Shown here one piece after another: positions 1 through 8,710 of a stretch of 64,000 nt of DNA. The notes under the pieces are model-generated. The model worked only from the letters and a program-made list of their open reading frames with translations. It searched no databases and had not been told where the DNA came from. Within the stretch, counting starts at the first letter, position 1. The number at the start of each line of letters is the position of its first letter. The stretch is from Bacillota bacterium. GTDB lineage: Bacteria > Bacillota > Clostridia > Christensenellales > CAG-138. The stretch lies in NCBI GenBank assembly GCA_023399275.1, contig JAEWQH010000009.1, positions 1 through 64,000 on the forward strand, written 5' to 3'. Made by a program: the position numbers and the translations under genes.

Positions 1-2
1 GA

Positions 3-377
3 GACTCTATAACGCTCCTCAGCATTTCCGAGCGGCTCGGCATCTCCAAGATCTATCTTGAGCAGGTGTTTGCGCTGCTTAAGCGCAGCGAGCTGGTCAC
101 CTCGGTCAAAGGCGCGCAGGGCGGCTATCAGCTCGCCCGGCCGCCCCGCCAGATCACCGCGCTGGATGTGCTCACCGCCGTGGAGACCACCTTGTTTGAC
201 AAGACGGAGGAAACGGTCTGCGAAAAAGCGCCCGAGATCGAGTATGCCATGCGTTCGGCCGCGTTTCAACCGCTGGACGACTCGGTCGCGGCCGCGCTCG
301 GCGCCGTCACGCTGGACGACCTCGTCCTTGCCGCGGAGGGTTACCAGAGTGAAAGCGCGGTCATGTACTACATCTGA
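3..377 (+). CDS. Rrf2-family transcriptional regulator, C-terminal part (5' end outside window)
   Basis: The reading frame is already open at the first full codon of the window, so the start lies upstream. The visible part holds the end of a winged helix-turn-helix: ERLGISKIYLEQVFALLKR is the recognition helix region, followed by the typical Rrf2 wing signature KGAQGGYQLAR. About 125 residues are visible of the usual 135-150, so only the first helix is missing. The C-terminal half has a single Cys and lacks the three-Cys cluster that holds the Fe-S centre in IscR, so it resembles the cluster-free CymR type that controls cysteine synthesis in Firmicutes. It is convergent with cysK, with 32 bp between stops, which supports a CymR-like role by inference. 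It could equally regulate something upstream. Confidence 0.85.
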   Translation, partial: DSITLLSISERLGISKIYLEQVFALLKRSELVTSVKGAQGGYQLARPPRQITALDVLTAVETTLFDKTEETVCEKAPEIEYAMRSAAFQPLDDSVAAALGAVTLDDLVLAAEGYQSESAVMYYI

Positions 378-409
378 TTTTGCGTGCGGATGCGGCCCCA
401 ATGGCTGCG

Positions 410-1348
410 CTACGCCAGATCCGCAAACAACGCCGTGGAAAGATACCGCTCGCCCGTATCCGGCAGCAGCACCACGATGGTCTTGCCCGCGTTTTCGGGG
501 CGCTTTGCCAACTGCGTCGCCGCCCAGGCGGCCGCACCGCTCGAGATGCCGACAAGCAGCCCTTCTTCCCTGGCGATCTCGCGGGCAACGGCAAACGCAT
601 CCTCATTCTGCACCGGTATGATCTCGTCGTAGATCGTCGTATCCAGTACCGCGGGAACAAAACCCGCGCCAATCCCCTGTATCTTGTGCGGACCGGGCCG
701 CCCTTCGGAGAGCACCGGCGAATCGGCCGGCTCCACGACGACGATTTTCACCCCCGGGTTCTTGCTCTTGAGGTATTCGCCTACGCCGGTTATCGTTCCG
801 CCCGTTCCGGCACCTGCGACAAAAAAATCGACCTTGCCGTCGGTATCCGCCCAGATCTCCGGGCCGGTGGTCGCCTTGTGAATCGCCGGGTTTGCCGGGT
901 TGACAAACTGGCCGGGGATAAACGAATTCGGCAGTTCGGCGGCCAGCTCGTCCGCCTTGGCGATGGCGCCTTTCATGCCCTTCGCCCCTTCGGTGAGCAC
1001 GATCTCCGCGCCGTAGGCCTTGATCAGCGTCCTGCGCTCCACGCTCATGGTCTCCGGCATGGTCAATATCACGCGGTAGCCGCGCGCCGCCGCGACGGAC
1101 GCAAGTCCGATACCCGTATTGCCGCTTGTAGGCTCGATGATCACGCTGTCCGGCTTGAGTACGCCGCGCTTCTCCGCATCCTCGATCATCGCCAGCGCGA
1201 TGCGGTCCTTGACACTGCCGGCGGGGTTAAAGTATTCGAGTTTGGCGACGACCTTCGCCTTGAGGCCGTTCTTTGCTTCATAGTTGGAGAGCTCCAGCAG
1301 CGGCGTTCTGCCGATTAGCTCCGTCAGGCTCTTTGCGATCTTAGCCAT
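410..1348 (-). CDS. cysK: Cysteine synthase A (O-acetylserine sulfhydrylase)
   Basis: PLP-dependent enzyme that makes L-cysteine from O-acetylserine and sulfide in the cytosol. The 312-residue product has the family's usual length. The PLP lysine is K47 in NPAGSVKDR, the substrate-binding loop PTSGNTGIG follows near residue 75, and the PLP-phosphate loop [10 protein letters not shown] is near the middle. I chose the ATG at 1348, which gives the canonical N-terminus [17 protein letters not shown]. An in-frame start 48 bp upstream would add an atypical AT-rich leader and overlap the inverted repeat. A weak RBS (AAGTGAG) precedes the chosen start. The gene is monocistronic, with its own promoter and a candidate operator, and converges on an Rrf2-type regulator. 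Confidence 0.95.
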   Translation of the reverse strand: MAKIAKSLTELIGRTPLLELSNYEAKNGLKAKVVAKLEYFNPAGSVKDRIALAMIEDAEKRGVLKPDSVIIEPTSGNTGIGLASVAAARGYRVILTMPETMSVERRTLIKAYGAEIVLTEGAKGMKGAIAKADELAAELPNSFIPGQFVNPANPAIHKATTGPEIWADTDGKVDFFVAGAGTGGTITGVGEYLKSKNPGVKIVVVEPADSPVLSEGRPGPHKIQGIGAGFVPAVLDTTIYDEIIPVQNEDAFAVAREIAREEGLLVGISSGAAAWAATQLAKRPENAGKTIVVLLPDTGERYLSTALFADLA

Positions 1349-1368
1349 ATGCGTTCTCACTTTCTTTT

Positions 1369-1385
1369 CATATATGTAATATATG
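1369..1385. promoter_or_regulatory. Perfect inverted repeat in the cysK leader, candidate regulator site
   Basis: CATATAT-GTA-ATATATG is a perfect 7-bp inverted repeat with a 3-bp centre. It lies just downstream of the predicted cysK transcription start and 20 bp before the start codon. It is strongly AT-rich in GC-rich surroundings. Its position suits a repressor site. The neighbouring Rrf2-type regulator is the natural but unproven candidate. Confidence 0.5.
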
Positions 1386-1398
1386 TTTTCTTGCATCT

Positions 1399-1427
1399 AG
1401 ATTACTACGCCGTTTGATCATTGTCAA
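1399..1427 (-). promoter_or_regulatory. Probable cysK promoter
   Basis: On the minus strand a perfect -35 TTGACA (1427-1422) is followed after 17 bp by a poor -10, TAATCT (1404-1399). The -35 is convincing and the -10 is weak, so activation or a shifted -10 is possible. Confidence 0.5.
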
Positions 1428-1447
1428 GCGGCTTTTTTCATCCGGGC

Positions 1448-1472
1448 AAAAAAACCCGCCAGAACAGCGGGC
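1448..1472 (-). terminator. Intrinsic terminator after the fucose kinase operon
   Basis: On the minus strand GCCCGC and GGCGGG arms with a 6-nt loop are followed by a run of seven T. It lies about 30 bp after the stop of the kinase gene and just upstream of the cysK promoter, so it separates the two units. Confidence 0.8.
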
Positions 1473-1502
1473 GCTGAATCTCCAAACGCTTTGCTTTTGC
1501 GG

Positions 1503-2984
1503 CTACCGCGCCGCAGCGCTTTCGCGCAGCGCAAGCAGCTTGCCATAGGCGTCTTCCCAGGCCTGCGTGCGGTGGCTCTCGTACGTCTCGGTGGCAAACG
1601 ACGCGCGCACGACGGCACGCACGTCCGAGACCCCGGAGAGCTCGCCCAGCGCAACCGCCTGCATGAGCAGATTCCCCACGCACGCGCTCTCCACCGGGCC
1701 GGCGACGACGGTGCGCCCCGTCGCATCCGCCGCCAGTTGATTCATGAGCTTGTTTCGGGTGCCGCCGCCGACGATATTGAGCCGCTCGATGCGCCTGCCG
1801 CGGTACGCTTCCAGTGTCTCGAGCGCATAGCGATACTGCAGGGCGAGGCTGTCGTAGATGCAGCGTGCAACCTGCCCCACCGTCTCCGGCACAGGCTGAC
1901 CGCTGCGCGCGCTGTACGCCTGAATCTTCTTCTGCATGTTCCCGGCGGCGTAGAAGCTCGTGTCGCCGGTATCGATGATACTCCTGAGGCCCTCGCTTTC
2001 CCGCGCCAACGCGTCGATCTCATCGTAGCTGAAAAAATCCCCCTGTTTTTGCCAGTCCCTTCTGCACTCCTGCACAAGCCAGAGCCCCATGATGTTTTTC
2101 AGCAACCGAAATGAGCCCTGCACCGTGCCTTCGTTGGAAAAGTTCGCGTCGAACACCGCATCCGTCTTGACCGGGCGCTCGTTTTCAACGCCGATGAGCG
2201 ACCATGTGCCGCTCGAGCAGAATGCAAACTCTCCTTCGCCGGGGATCGCCGCTACGGCGGATGCCGTATCGTGCGATCCCACCGCGGCAAACGGCACGCG
2301 CTCAATGCCGAGCTCCGCCGCAACCGCGGCGCGGATGCCGCCGCGCAGTGTGCCGGCGAGGTCCACCGCCGTAAATACCCGCTCCGGTATCTCCAGCGCG
2401 CGCATGGTCTCCCCGTCCCAGCGGCGGTTTTCGCCATCGTAGAGCATGCTCGTGGTAGCAATGGTATACTCTGTAGCCAGCTCGCCCGTGAAAAAATAGC
2501 CGTATAAATCCGGCGAAAAGAGCAGAGCGCTCGCGTTTTCGAGCGCGGGATCGCCCTCCCGGACGCGCGCGTAGAGCTGATAGGCCGTGTTGAACGGCAT
2601 GCTCGCGATACCGGTGCGCGAAAAGAGCCGACGCTGCGGCACGACGGCGTGCACGGCGGCCATGTCCGCCTCGGTTCCGTTGCGGTAGCAGCGCGGGTTG
2701 CCGAGCAGCGCACCATTTTTGTCGATCAGCCCAAAGTCCACACCCCAGGTATCGATGCCGAAGCAATCCGCCGCGACGCCTTCGTGCTTCAGCCTGAGAA
2801 ACGCTTCCTTGAGGTTGCGGTAGAGGCCCAGCGCATCCCAGTAATATAGGCCGTTTTGCTCGATCATCGGGTTATCGAAGCGGTGCACCTCGGTGAGCTC
2901 CACGCGCGCGCCGTCAAACGCGCCCAGCACGGCGCGCCCGTTTGACGCGCCCAGGTCAAACGCGAGCAGCCGCCTTACCTTCAT
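1503..2984 (-). CDS. rhaB: Rhamnulokinase-family FGGY carbohydrate kinase, probably the fuculose kinase of this locus
   Basis: ATP-dependent ketose kinase of 493 residues. The N-terminal phosphate-binding strand reads LLAFDLGASNGRAVLG, the sugar-binding region has FGIDTWGVDFGL, and the C-terminal ATP-binding segment has LNIVGGGTRNKLMNQLAADA. All three match RhaB more than FucK. It overlaps the mutarotase gene by 4 bp (ATGA) and is the last gene of the isomerase-mutarotase-kinase operon. From context it should phosphorylate L-fuculose to L-fuculose 1-phosphate, although the family name implies L-rhamnulose. No rhamnose isomerase or class II aldolase gene is in the window, so the final cleavage enzyme must be elsewhere. 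Confidence 0.88.
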   Translation of the reverse strand: MKVRRLLAFDLGASNGRAVLGAFDGARVELTEVHRFDNPMIEQNGLYYWDALGLYRNLKEAFLRLKHEGVAADCFGIDTWGVDFGLIDKNGALLGNPRCYRNGTEADMAAVHAVVPQRRLFSRTGIASMPFNTAYQLYARVREGDPALENASALLFSPDLYGYFFTGELATEYTIATTSMLYDGENRRWDGETMRALEIPERVFTAVDLAGTLRGGIRAAVAAELGIERVPFAAVGSHDTASAVAAIPGEGEFAFCSSGTWSLIGVENERPVKTDAVFDANFSNEGTVQGSFRLLKNIMGLWLVQECRRDWQKQGDFFSYDEIDALARESEGLRSIIDTGDTSFYAAGNMQKKIQAYSARSGQPVPETVGQVARCIYDSLALQYRYALETLEAYRGRRIERLNIVGGGTRNKLMNQLAADATGRTVVAGPVESACVGNLLMQAVALGELSGVSDVRAVVRASFATETYESHRTQAWEDAYGKLLALRESAAAR

Positions 2985-3427
2985 TTGATCACGCCCTTCT
3001 GCAGGATGATGTTGGCATAGACCGCCTCTTCGCCCGTCTGCACGATCACCGCGCAGGCGTCCGCCTTGTCATAGAAGGCATAGCGCTCATAGACCGCAAC
3101 GCTGCCTTCGCCGCGCACGTCGTGCTTGGCAACGATCGCGCGGTAGGTGTCGTGGATCGGGATCTTCATCCCTTTGTCGCGCGCGTCCACGTCCATGACC
3201 ATCGCCGGTTCGTCGGTGTACGCATCGAGCGGAATCATCTGCAAGATGGCCTCAAGCAGCGCGGGCACGCCGATGCCGTCCGCGCGCAAAAACGCCGCCC
3301 CGCAGCGGATAGCGGCGCTTTTCCCCGGATAGTTTGCGTCGGCCAGCAGGATTTTATCACCGTGGCCCATCTCGCAGAGCGCCCTGATGAGCTCCGGCGA
3401 GAGAATCTTCGGTACGTTGAGCAGCAT
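2981..3427 (-). CDS. fucU: L-fucose mutarotase, RbsD/FucU family
   Basis: Small cytosolic enzyme that interconverts the anomers of L-fucose and so supplies the isomerase with its preferred form. The 148-residue product has the family start MLLNVPKILSPELIRALCEM followed by GHGD, where the His is catalytic, and the C-terminal motif GEEAVYANIILQKGV. The ATG at 3427 is preceded by a strong RBS (AAGGAGA) and matches the N-terminus of E. coli FucU; an upstream in-frame ATG at 3445 would include the RBS in the coding region. The gene lies 104 bp after the isomerase gene and overlaps the kinase gene by 4 bp, so the three are co-transcribed. Confidence 0.93.
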   Translation of the reverse strand: MLLNVPKILSPELIRALCEMGHGDKILLADANYPGKSAAIRCGAAFLRADGIGVPALLEAILQMIPLDAYTDEPAMVMDVDARDKGMKIPIHDTYRAIVAKHDVRGEGSVAVYERYAFYDKADACAVIVQTGEEAVYANIILQKGVIK

Positions 3428-3531
3428 GTCGGTTTCTCCTTCCAAAAGGCATTCGCGCCGTCGGCTGCTTACGCAAACACCGGCAGCGCGAACGCATTGC
3501 TTGTTGTAAATTTGCGGGAAATGCGCCCTTT

Positions 3532-5319
3532 TTACCGATACATCGGCCCGTAGGCAGCGCAGGCGCGGTAGTCCGCACTCTCAAGATCGTCCGTTCCAAA
3601 CGCACTCCACGCGGAGGGGCGGAAGATCCGCTCGGCGGATACGTTGTGCATTGAAACCGGGATGCGCAGCATGGACGCCATGGTGATCAGCCGGTCGCCG
3701 ATATGGCCGTAGCAAAACGCGCCGTGGTTGGCGCCCCAGTTTGCCATGACGCTGTATACGTCCGAAAACGCGCCTTTGCCGGTGAGCACCGGCGCAAACC
3801 ACGTGGTGGGCCAGGTGCGGTCGGTGCGCTCGTCGAGCGTCCTGTGCACATCCGGCTCCAGCTCGCAGGTGTAGCCCTCGGCCAGCTGCAGCACCGGCCC
3901 GAGCCCGCGTACGATGTTCAGCCGCGCCATAGTGACGGGCATGCCGCCACGCGTGCCGTGGATATAGTGCGAGGAATAGCCGCCCCCGCGGAAGTAAAAC
4001 TGATCCGCCGCGCACCAGTCTGTCTCGTCGAGGCAGGCTTTGGCGTCCGCGTCGGTCATCTCATAGAAGGGTTTGATGATGGGTTTCCCGCTCGGGTCCG
4101 AAACCGCGCCGGTGCCGTCCAAAGCCGCCGCGCCGGAGTTGATCAGGTGGATGATGCCGTCCTTGGCGTATCCCTTGAGCTCCTTTCCGGTGACTCGCTT
4201 GACCGCCTCCGGGCTCCAATAGGTGCGAACATCCGCAAAGATGCCGGGGCGGTTGGTCAGCAGATGCTCAAAGAGCATCGTCATGGCGTTGAGCGTGTCG
4301 TTCTCCGTGCCGATCACAAACGCCTCTCGCAGGCCGTTCCAGTCGAACTGGCTGTTGAGCATGGCCTCGAGAAAGTCAAAGTTCGGCTTATAGTCCGTCC
4401 ACTGCCGCTGGCCCTGGATGCCGGCGACGATGGCGTTGTGTCCGCAGGACTCCTCGACGAAGCCCAGCTCAGCCAGGCGCGGGTTGCCGATCATCAGGTC
4501 GCGCACGATCATCATGCACTTGACGACGAACTCCCACTGCGCGTCTTTCTCCGCGCGGTCAAACTGCATATCCGCGGGGTTTTTGTCGATGCCCTCGTGG
4601 CAGTTTTCACGCATCCAGCGAACCGCGCGCGCGAACTCTTCAGGGTCGTAGATGCCCTTGTCGATGCGGCGGAGGATCTCGGTCTCGTCCACGCTCTCGC
4701 TGCGCAGGCCAAAGTACTCATACAGCGTCTGCTGGTCGAGAATGCTCCCGGCGATGCCCATGCACATGGAACCTACCTGCAGGTAGCTATTTTGGCGCAT
4801 GCCTTTTGCCGCGAGAGCCGACTGCGCAAAGAGCAGAATCTTATCCGCAACGTCGCTGGGAACCTCGGTATCCGTCGCATCCTTGACGTCCCGGCCGTAG
4901 ATGCCAAACGCCGGCAGGCCCTTCTGCGCATGCGCCGCAAGCACCGCCGCGAGAAACACCGCGCCCGGACGCTCCGTTCCGTTGAACCCCCATACCGCCT
5001 TGACCGTCAGCGGATCGAAATCCATCACCTCTGTGGAATAGCACCAGCACGGCGAAACCGTCAGCGTAATGGAGACGCCCTCGCGCTCAAATTTCGCCTG
5101 GCAGGCGGCGGCTTCTTTCACGCCGCCGATGGTCGTATCGGCGATAACGGTCTCAACGCGTTCGCCGTTTGGATAGCGGAGGTTGTCGGCAATCAGCTTT
5201 GCGGCAGCTTTCGCCATGCTCATGGTCTGGTCTTCCAGGCCTTCGCGCACTCCGTTTCTGCGTCCGTCGATGCAGGGGCGGATGCCGATCTTCGGCAAAT
5301 CGATCGCATATCGGTTCAT
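3532..5319 (-). CDS. fucI: L-fucose isomerase
   Basis: Mn-dependent aldose-ketose isomerase that turns L-fucose into L-fuculose (it also acts on D-arabinose in relatives). The 595-residue product is close to E. coli FucI (591) along its whole length: N-terminal [16 protein letters not shown], central [17 protein letters not shown], and C-terminal blocks [23 protein letters not shown] and [12 protein letters not shown]. The start at 5319 has a strong RBS (AGGAGGA) and the canonical N-terminus; in-frame codons further upstream lack support. It is the first enzyme gene after the LacI-type regulator gene, 84 bp downstream of it. I see no clear promoter in that 84-bp gap, so it may be co-transcribed with the regulator. 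Confidence 0.97.
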   Translation of the reverse strand: MNRYAIDLPKIGIRPCIDGRRNGVREGLEDQTMSMAKAAAKLIADNLRYPNGERVETVIADTTIGGVKEAAACQAKFEREGVSITLTVSPCWCYSTEVMDFDPLTVKAVWGFNGTERPGAVFLAAVLAAHAQKGLPAFGIYGRDVKDATDTEVPSDVADKILLFAQSALAAKGMRQNSYLQVGSMCMGIAGSILDQQTLYEYFGLRSESVDETEILRRIDKGIYDPEEFARAVRWMRENCHEGIDKNPADMQFDRAEKDAQWEFVVKCMMIVRDLMIGNPRLAELGFVEESCGHNAIVAGIQGQRQWTDYKPNFDFLEAMLNSQFDWNGLREAFVIGTENDTLNAMTMLFEHLLTNRPGIFADVRTYWSPEAVKRVTGKELKGYAKDGIIHLINSGAAALDGTGAVSDPSGKPIIKPFYEMTDADAKACLDETDWCAADQFYFRGGGYSSHYIHGTRGGMPVTMARLNIVRGLGPVLQLAEGYTCELEPDVHRTLDERTDRTWPTTWFAPVLTGKGAFSDVYSVMANWGANHGAFCYGHIGDRLITMASMLRIPVSMHNVSAERIFRPSAWSAFGTDDLESADYRACAAYGPMYR

Positions 5320-5403
5320 AACAATTCTCCTCCTGTTTGCTGTAATCTGTCTATGTTCGCGCCGGGGTACGCCGGGCGTGTCATGCGGCTGCAAAAAGCG
5401 CGC

Positions 5404-6435
5404 TTACTCCTGATAGATGCGGTTGTGCAGATAGCTCTTGAGGCGGATCACCTGCGGATGCGTCTGCGTTTCACCCGCCATGCGGCGCAGCAGGATCTCG
5501 CCCGCCTTCTGCCCCATCAGCTGCGTCGGCTGCTCCACGATGGAGAGCGGCGGCGAAACGATGCGGCAGAGATCCACTGCGTCGAAACCGACAAAACCGA
5601 TATCCTTGCCGAGGATGATATCCCGCTCGTGCGCGGCGGTCACCGCGCCCATGGTCATATCGTAGTTGGTCACGCACAGTGCCGTCGGCGGATTCTTCAT
5701 ATCCATAAAGTTGTTGAATTGCCGGTAGCCGGACTCGAAATCGTACCGTCCGATCTGGATGAGGTCCTCGCTGCGCCCCGACGCCGTCATCTGCCCCGTC
5801 TCCACCTCGATGCCGTAGTCCTCCAGCGCACGCCGGTAGCCGACCATGCGCTCGTTTGCCGTGGAGATGTCCAGCGGGCCGACGATGATGCCGATATGCC
5901 GATGCCCCGCGTTGATGAGCTGCTCCACCGCGCCGTAAGTCGCGTTGAGGTTGTCGATGACGATACTGTCGCAGACGAAGCCGGGGATCGTCCGGTCGAC
6001 CAGCACCATGGGCATCTCGCTGCCGCGGGAGTTGCGCACCTCGTCCAGCTCCGCTGCGGAGACATGCTGCGCGGCAAGTACGATTCCGTCTACATTATTA
6101 TTGCAGAGCACGCGCAGCTTTTCGAGCTCCAGGTCGCAGTCGAAATCGTAGCTGCACACGAAGGACGTATATCCCGCCTCGCGCAGCGTTTGATCCAGCG
6201 AGGAGAGCACGCTGCCAAAGAACGGCACCGAGAGCGTCGGCATCACGACGCCTACCGTCATGGTGCGGTTTGTCTTGAGGCTCCTGGCGTTTCGGTTGAC
6301 CCGATAGCCCAGCGCCTCGACCGCTTCGTCGATGCGCTGGCGGTTCTCCTCGCGAACGTTGCCGCCGTTGAGATATTTCGAGATGGTCGCAAGCGACAGT
6401 CCCGAGAATTTTGATACGTCCTTGATGGTTGACAA
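5404..6435 (-). CDS. LacI-family transcriptional regulator of the fucose locus
   Basis: Sugar-responsive DNA-binding protein of 343 residues. An N-terminal helix-turn-helix (MSTIKDVSKFSGLSLATISK, residues 1-20) and hinge helix (NARSLKTNRT) are followed by a periplasmic-binding-protein-like effector domain with the usual strands VGVVMPTL and DIGFVGFDAV. Translation seems to start at TTG, since no in-frame ATG gives the HTH. It stands between the fucI-fucU-kinase genes and the divergent ABC importer. Several CGAAAxxTTTCG-like sites lie in the 770-bp region between the two arms, so it probably represses both. The effector (L-fucose or a phosphorylated product) is inference. Confidence 0.92.
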   Translation of the reverse strand: MSTIKDVSKFSGLSLATISKYLNGGNVREENRQRIDEAVEALGYRVNRNARSLKTNRTMTVGVVMPTLSVPFFGSVLSSLDQTLREAGYTSFVCSYDFDCDLELEKLRVLCNNNVDGIVLAAQHVSAAELDEVRNSRGSEMPMVLVDRTIPGFVCDSIVIDNLNATYGAVEQLINAGHRHIGIIVGPLDISTANERMVGYRRALEDYGIEVETGQMTASGRSEDLIQIGRYDFESGYRQFNNFMDMKNPPTALCVTNYDMTMGAVTAAHERDIILGKDIGFVGFDAVDLCRIVSPPLSIVEQPTQLMGQKAGEILLRRMAGETQTHPQVIRLKSYLHNRIYQE

Positions 6436-6616
6436 TGCATTTACCTGCCTGCCGCCGGAGCGGCGCTTCTATCTGAATTCTCTTGTTTGATTTGACCCGA
6501 TGCGACCCGCCGGCATCCGCCGTTTTGGCCGTGCGTGTCCGGCAGAGCGGATATCACGCGGACGGGCGGCGCGCTGAACCATGCGGAAAGCCCCTTGCCC
6601 ACAGCGGGAACGTGAG

Positions 6617-6628
6617 CGAAATGTTTCG
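6617..6628. promoter_or_regulatory. LacI-type operator candidate 1
   Basis: CGAAATGTTTCG is a 5+5 inverted repeat around TG. It is close to the perfect site at 6902-6911 and lies 180 bp upstream of the regulator start codon, so it may serve autoregulation or looping. Confidence 0.45.
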
Positions 6629-6712
6629 ATGATTTTTTGTTTTCTGCCGGAGTTGCGCGGTATTCTTCTGAGCCTTACCGATCGTCTTGACATCAGCTGG
6701 ACAAGATAATAG

Positions 6713-6723
6713 CGAAACGTTTT
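6713..6723. promoter_or_regulatory. LacI-type operator candidate 2
   Basis: CGAAACGTTTT shares nine of ten core positions with GAAACGTTTC. It overlaps a minus-strand TATTAT (6712-6707) that could be the -10 of the leftward promoter for the regulator and fuc genes, which would suit repression. Confidence 0.45.
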
Positions 6724-6862
6724 TAGTTTCGGTTCATTTTAGCATTTTGCGCTTCGCGATGTCAAGCGGAATCTATGCATCATCCGCCGTTTCATACAAC
6801 GTAGTACTTATAATTGTTGTAATATCCGCCGTAAAGCAGCATTCTATCGCCGAAATTAGGTC

Positions 6863-6891
6863 TTGACTTCGCATCATACGAGTGCTACAAT
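6863..6891 (+). promoter_or_regulatory. Promoter of the sugar ABC importer operon
   Basis: TTGACT (6863-6868), a 17-bp spacer and TACAAT (6886-6891) form a near-consensus sigma-A promoter. Transcription should start near 6898, inside the adjoining operator, which leaves a leader of about 300 nt before the first gene. Confidence 0.75.
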
Positions 6892-6901
6892 GCAAAAAGA
6901 T

Positions 6902-6911
6902 GAAACGTTTC
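6902..6911. promoter_or_regulatory. LacI-type operator at the importer transcription start
   Basis: GAAACGTTTC is a perfect 10-bp palindrome with the central CG typical of LacI/GalR-family operators. It lies about 10 bp after the -10 box, covering the expected start point, a standard repressor position. Confidence 0.65.
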
Positions 6912-7018
6912 GTTTTTGTCTTTCAACAGGCTTCATTCGAGCAAAGCAGGCAAATCACGAAGAATCGCAAGAATGCCCCGGCGTAAATCGGCCGTCGCGT
7001 CGACGCCAACAAAAAACG

Positions 7019-7036
7019 CTGTTTCGTCCGAAACAG
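7019..7036. repeat. Everted repeat in the importer leader
   Basis: CTGTTTCG-TC-CGAAACAG is a perfect 8-bp inverted repeat. Its half-sites are those of the operators above but turned outwards. It could be a further protein site or a leader hairpin; no T-run follows it. Confidence 0.45.
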
Positions 7037-7205
7037 TCTTCGCAACAACACGTGCAATCTAAAAAACCGCTATCCGGAAACACCCATAAAAAACGGCTCC
7101 ATACGGAGTGCTCCTTTTGGCCGCTTGGCGCAGGCAACCATCTTTCCCCCAGGCAAGGCCCGCTCCGCTTCGTCCGTTTGAATCCGCAGATGATGAGGTG
7201 ATATT

Positions 7206-8705
7206 TTGTCGGAAACCATACTAAAGATGACGGGGATTCAAAAGTTCTTCCCCGGCGTGCATGCGCTCGACGGCGTAGACCTTGAGCTGCGCGCGGGCGA
7301 GGTGCTCGCGCTGGTCGGCGAAAACGGCGCGGGGAAATCCACACTGATGAAGATCCTGACCGGCATCTATGAAAAAGACGGCGGCTCGATTGCGCTCTTC
7401 GGCAAGGAGAGTGTGATCCACTCCCCGGCGGAGGCACAGCACCTCGGCATCAGCATCATCCACCAGGAGCTGAACCTGCTGCGCGACCTCACCGTCGCGG
7501 AAAACATCTACATCGGGCGCGAATCCACGCGCGGAATCTTCCTAAATAAGAAAGAACAGAATCAAAAGGCGCAGGCACTGCTCGATTCGCTCAACCTCAA
7601 GCTCGACGCAACCATGCCGGTCAAGCGGCTCACGGTCGCCAAGCAGCAGATGGTAGAGATCGCCAAAGCGCTCTCGTTTCCAAGCACGCGCATCATGATC
7701 ATGGACGAACCCTCCGCCCCGCTGACGGACGCGGAGATCCAGGAGCTGTTCGCTTTCATCCGCGCGCTCAAGGCAAAGGGCGTCGGCATCATATATATCT
7801 CGCACCGTATGGATGAGCTCAAGCAGATCTCCGACCGCATCACCGTCATGCGCGATGGACACACCGTCGGCACGCTGGACACGGCGGAAGCGACGATGGA
7901 TCAGATCATCAAGATGATGGTCGGCCGCGTCATCTACGAAGACCCCAAGTCGGCGTCCAACGTCGGCGCGGACAGCGAGGTCGTTCTGGAGGTTAAAAAC
8001 CTGCAGTCGGACGACGTGAAAGACGTTTCCTTCGTGTTGCGCCGCGGTGAAATCCTCGGTTTTGCAGGCCTGATGGGCGCGGGACGCACGGAGACCGCCC
8101 GCCTGCTCTTCGGCGCGGACAAGCGCGACGGAGGCGAGATCCTCATCAAGGGCAAGCCGGCAAAGATCAACTCCCCCGTGGACGCCGTGAAAGCCGGCAT
8201 CGGGTATCTCTCCGAGGACCGCAAGCAGTTTGGGCTGTGTCTCGGTCTCTCCGTATGCGACAACACCGTTTTGCCCACGCTGGAGCAGTTCTCCAAGGGC
8301 CCCTTTGTCAACGACCGCGCCGTCGCACGCGCGGCGGGCGAATATATCGACAAGATCGGCGTCAAGACCCCGTCGGTCTCTACGTTGATCAAGTCGCTCT
8401 CGGGTGGAAACCAGCAGAAGGTCGTCATTTCCAAATGGCTGCTGCGCAACTGCGACATCCTGATCTTCGACGAGCCGACGCGCGGCATCGACGTCGGCGC
8501 GAAAAACGAGATCTACAAGCTGATGAACCAGCTTGCCGCGCAGGGGAAGTCGATCATCATGATCTCCTCGGAACTGCCGGAGCTGCTGCGCATGAGCGAC
8601 CGCATCGCGGTCATGAGCGAAGGGCGCCTCGTCGGCGAGCTCTCGATTGAAAGCGCAAGCCAGGAAAACATCATGTCTTACGCAACCATGCGGGAAATGG
8701 AGTAA
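7206..8705 (+). CDS. CUT2-family sugar ABC transporter, tandem ATP-binding protein (RbsA/MglA-like)
   Basis: Cytosolic ATPase of a monosaccharide importer, 499 residues with two ABC domains. Domain 1 has Walker A GENGAGKST (residues 38-46), a degenerate signature (LTVAKQQMVEIAKAL) and Walker B followed by PSAPLTDAE, where most relatives have PTAALT. Domain 2 has the usual degenerate Walker A (GLMGAGRTETARLLFG), a good signature LSGGNQQKV and Walker B LIFDEPTRGIDVG. The start is TTG behind GAGGTGAT. The permease gene follows after 5 bp and the binding-protein gene after a further 127 bp. Divergence from the fuc genes and the shared operators suggest L-fucose or a related deoxysugar as substrate (inference). 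Confidence 0.93.
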   Translation: MSETILKMTGIQKFFPGVHALDGVDLELRAGEVLALVGENGAGKSTLMKILTGIYEKDGGSIALFGKESVIHSPAEAQHLGISIIHQELNLLRDLTVAENIYIGRESTRGIFLNKKEQNQKAQALLDSLNLKLDATMPVKRLTVAKQQMVEIAKALSFPSTRIMIMDEPSAPLTDAEIQELFAFIRALKAKGVGIIYISHRMDELKQISDRITVMRDGHTVGTLDTAEATMDQIIKMMVGRVIYEDPKSASNVGADSEVVLEVKNLQSDDVKDVSFVLRRGEILGFAGLMGAGRTETARLLFGADKRDGGEILIKGKPAKINSPVDAVKAGIGYLSEDRKQFGLCLGLSVCDNTVLPTLEQFSKGPFVNDRAVARAAGEYIDKIGVKTPSVSTLIKSLSGGNQQKVVISKWLLRNCDILIFDEPTRGIDVGAKNEIYKLMNQLAAQGKSIIMISSELPELLRMSDRIAVMSEGRLVGELSIESASQENIMSYATMREME

Positions 8706-8710
8706 CACAT

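Larger units (their letters stand above)
6436..7205. other. Long divergent regulatory region of the fucose locus
   Basis: About 770 bp without a supported gene separate the regulator gene from the importer genes. It holds LacI-type operator candidates, a strong rightward promoter and a leader of about 300 nt with an everted repeat, all listed separately. The open frames here begin inside the promoter, have no RBS and look random in composition, so I do not call a gene. Confidence 0.6.

Noticed and set aside
3703..6414. Very long open frame on the plus strand antisense to the fucose isomerase and regulator genes
   Set aside because: It is a GC-skew shadow: no RBS, no recognisable domain, Arg/Ala/His-rich noise, and it spans two clear genes and their gap.
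6687..6710. TTGACA followed by GATAAT as a rightward promoter
   Set aside because: The spacer is only 12 bp, too short for sigma-A. The pair at 6863-6891 is far better.
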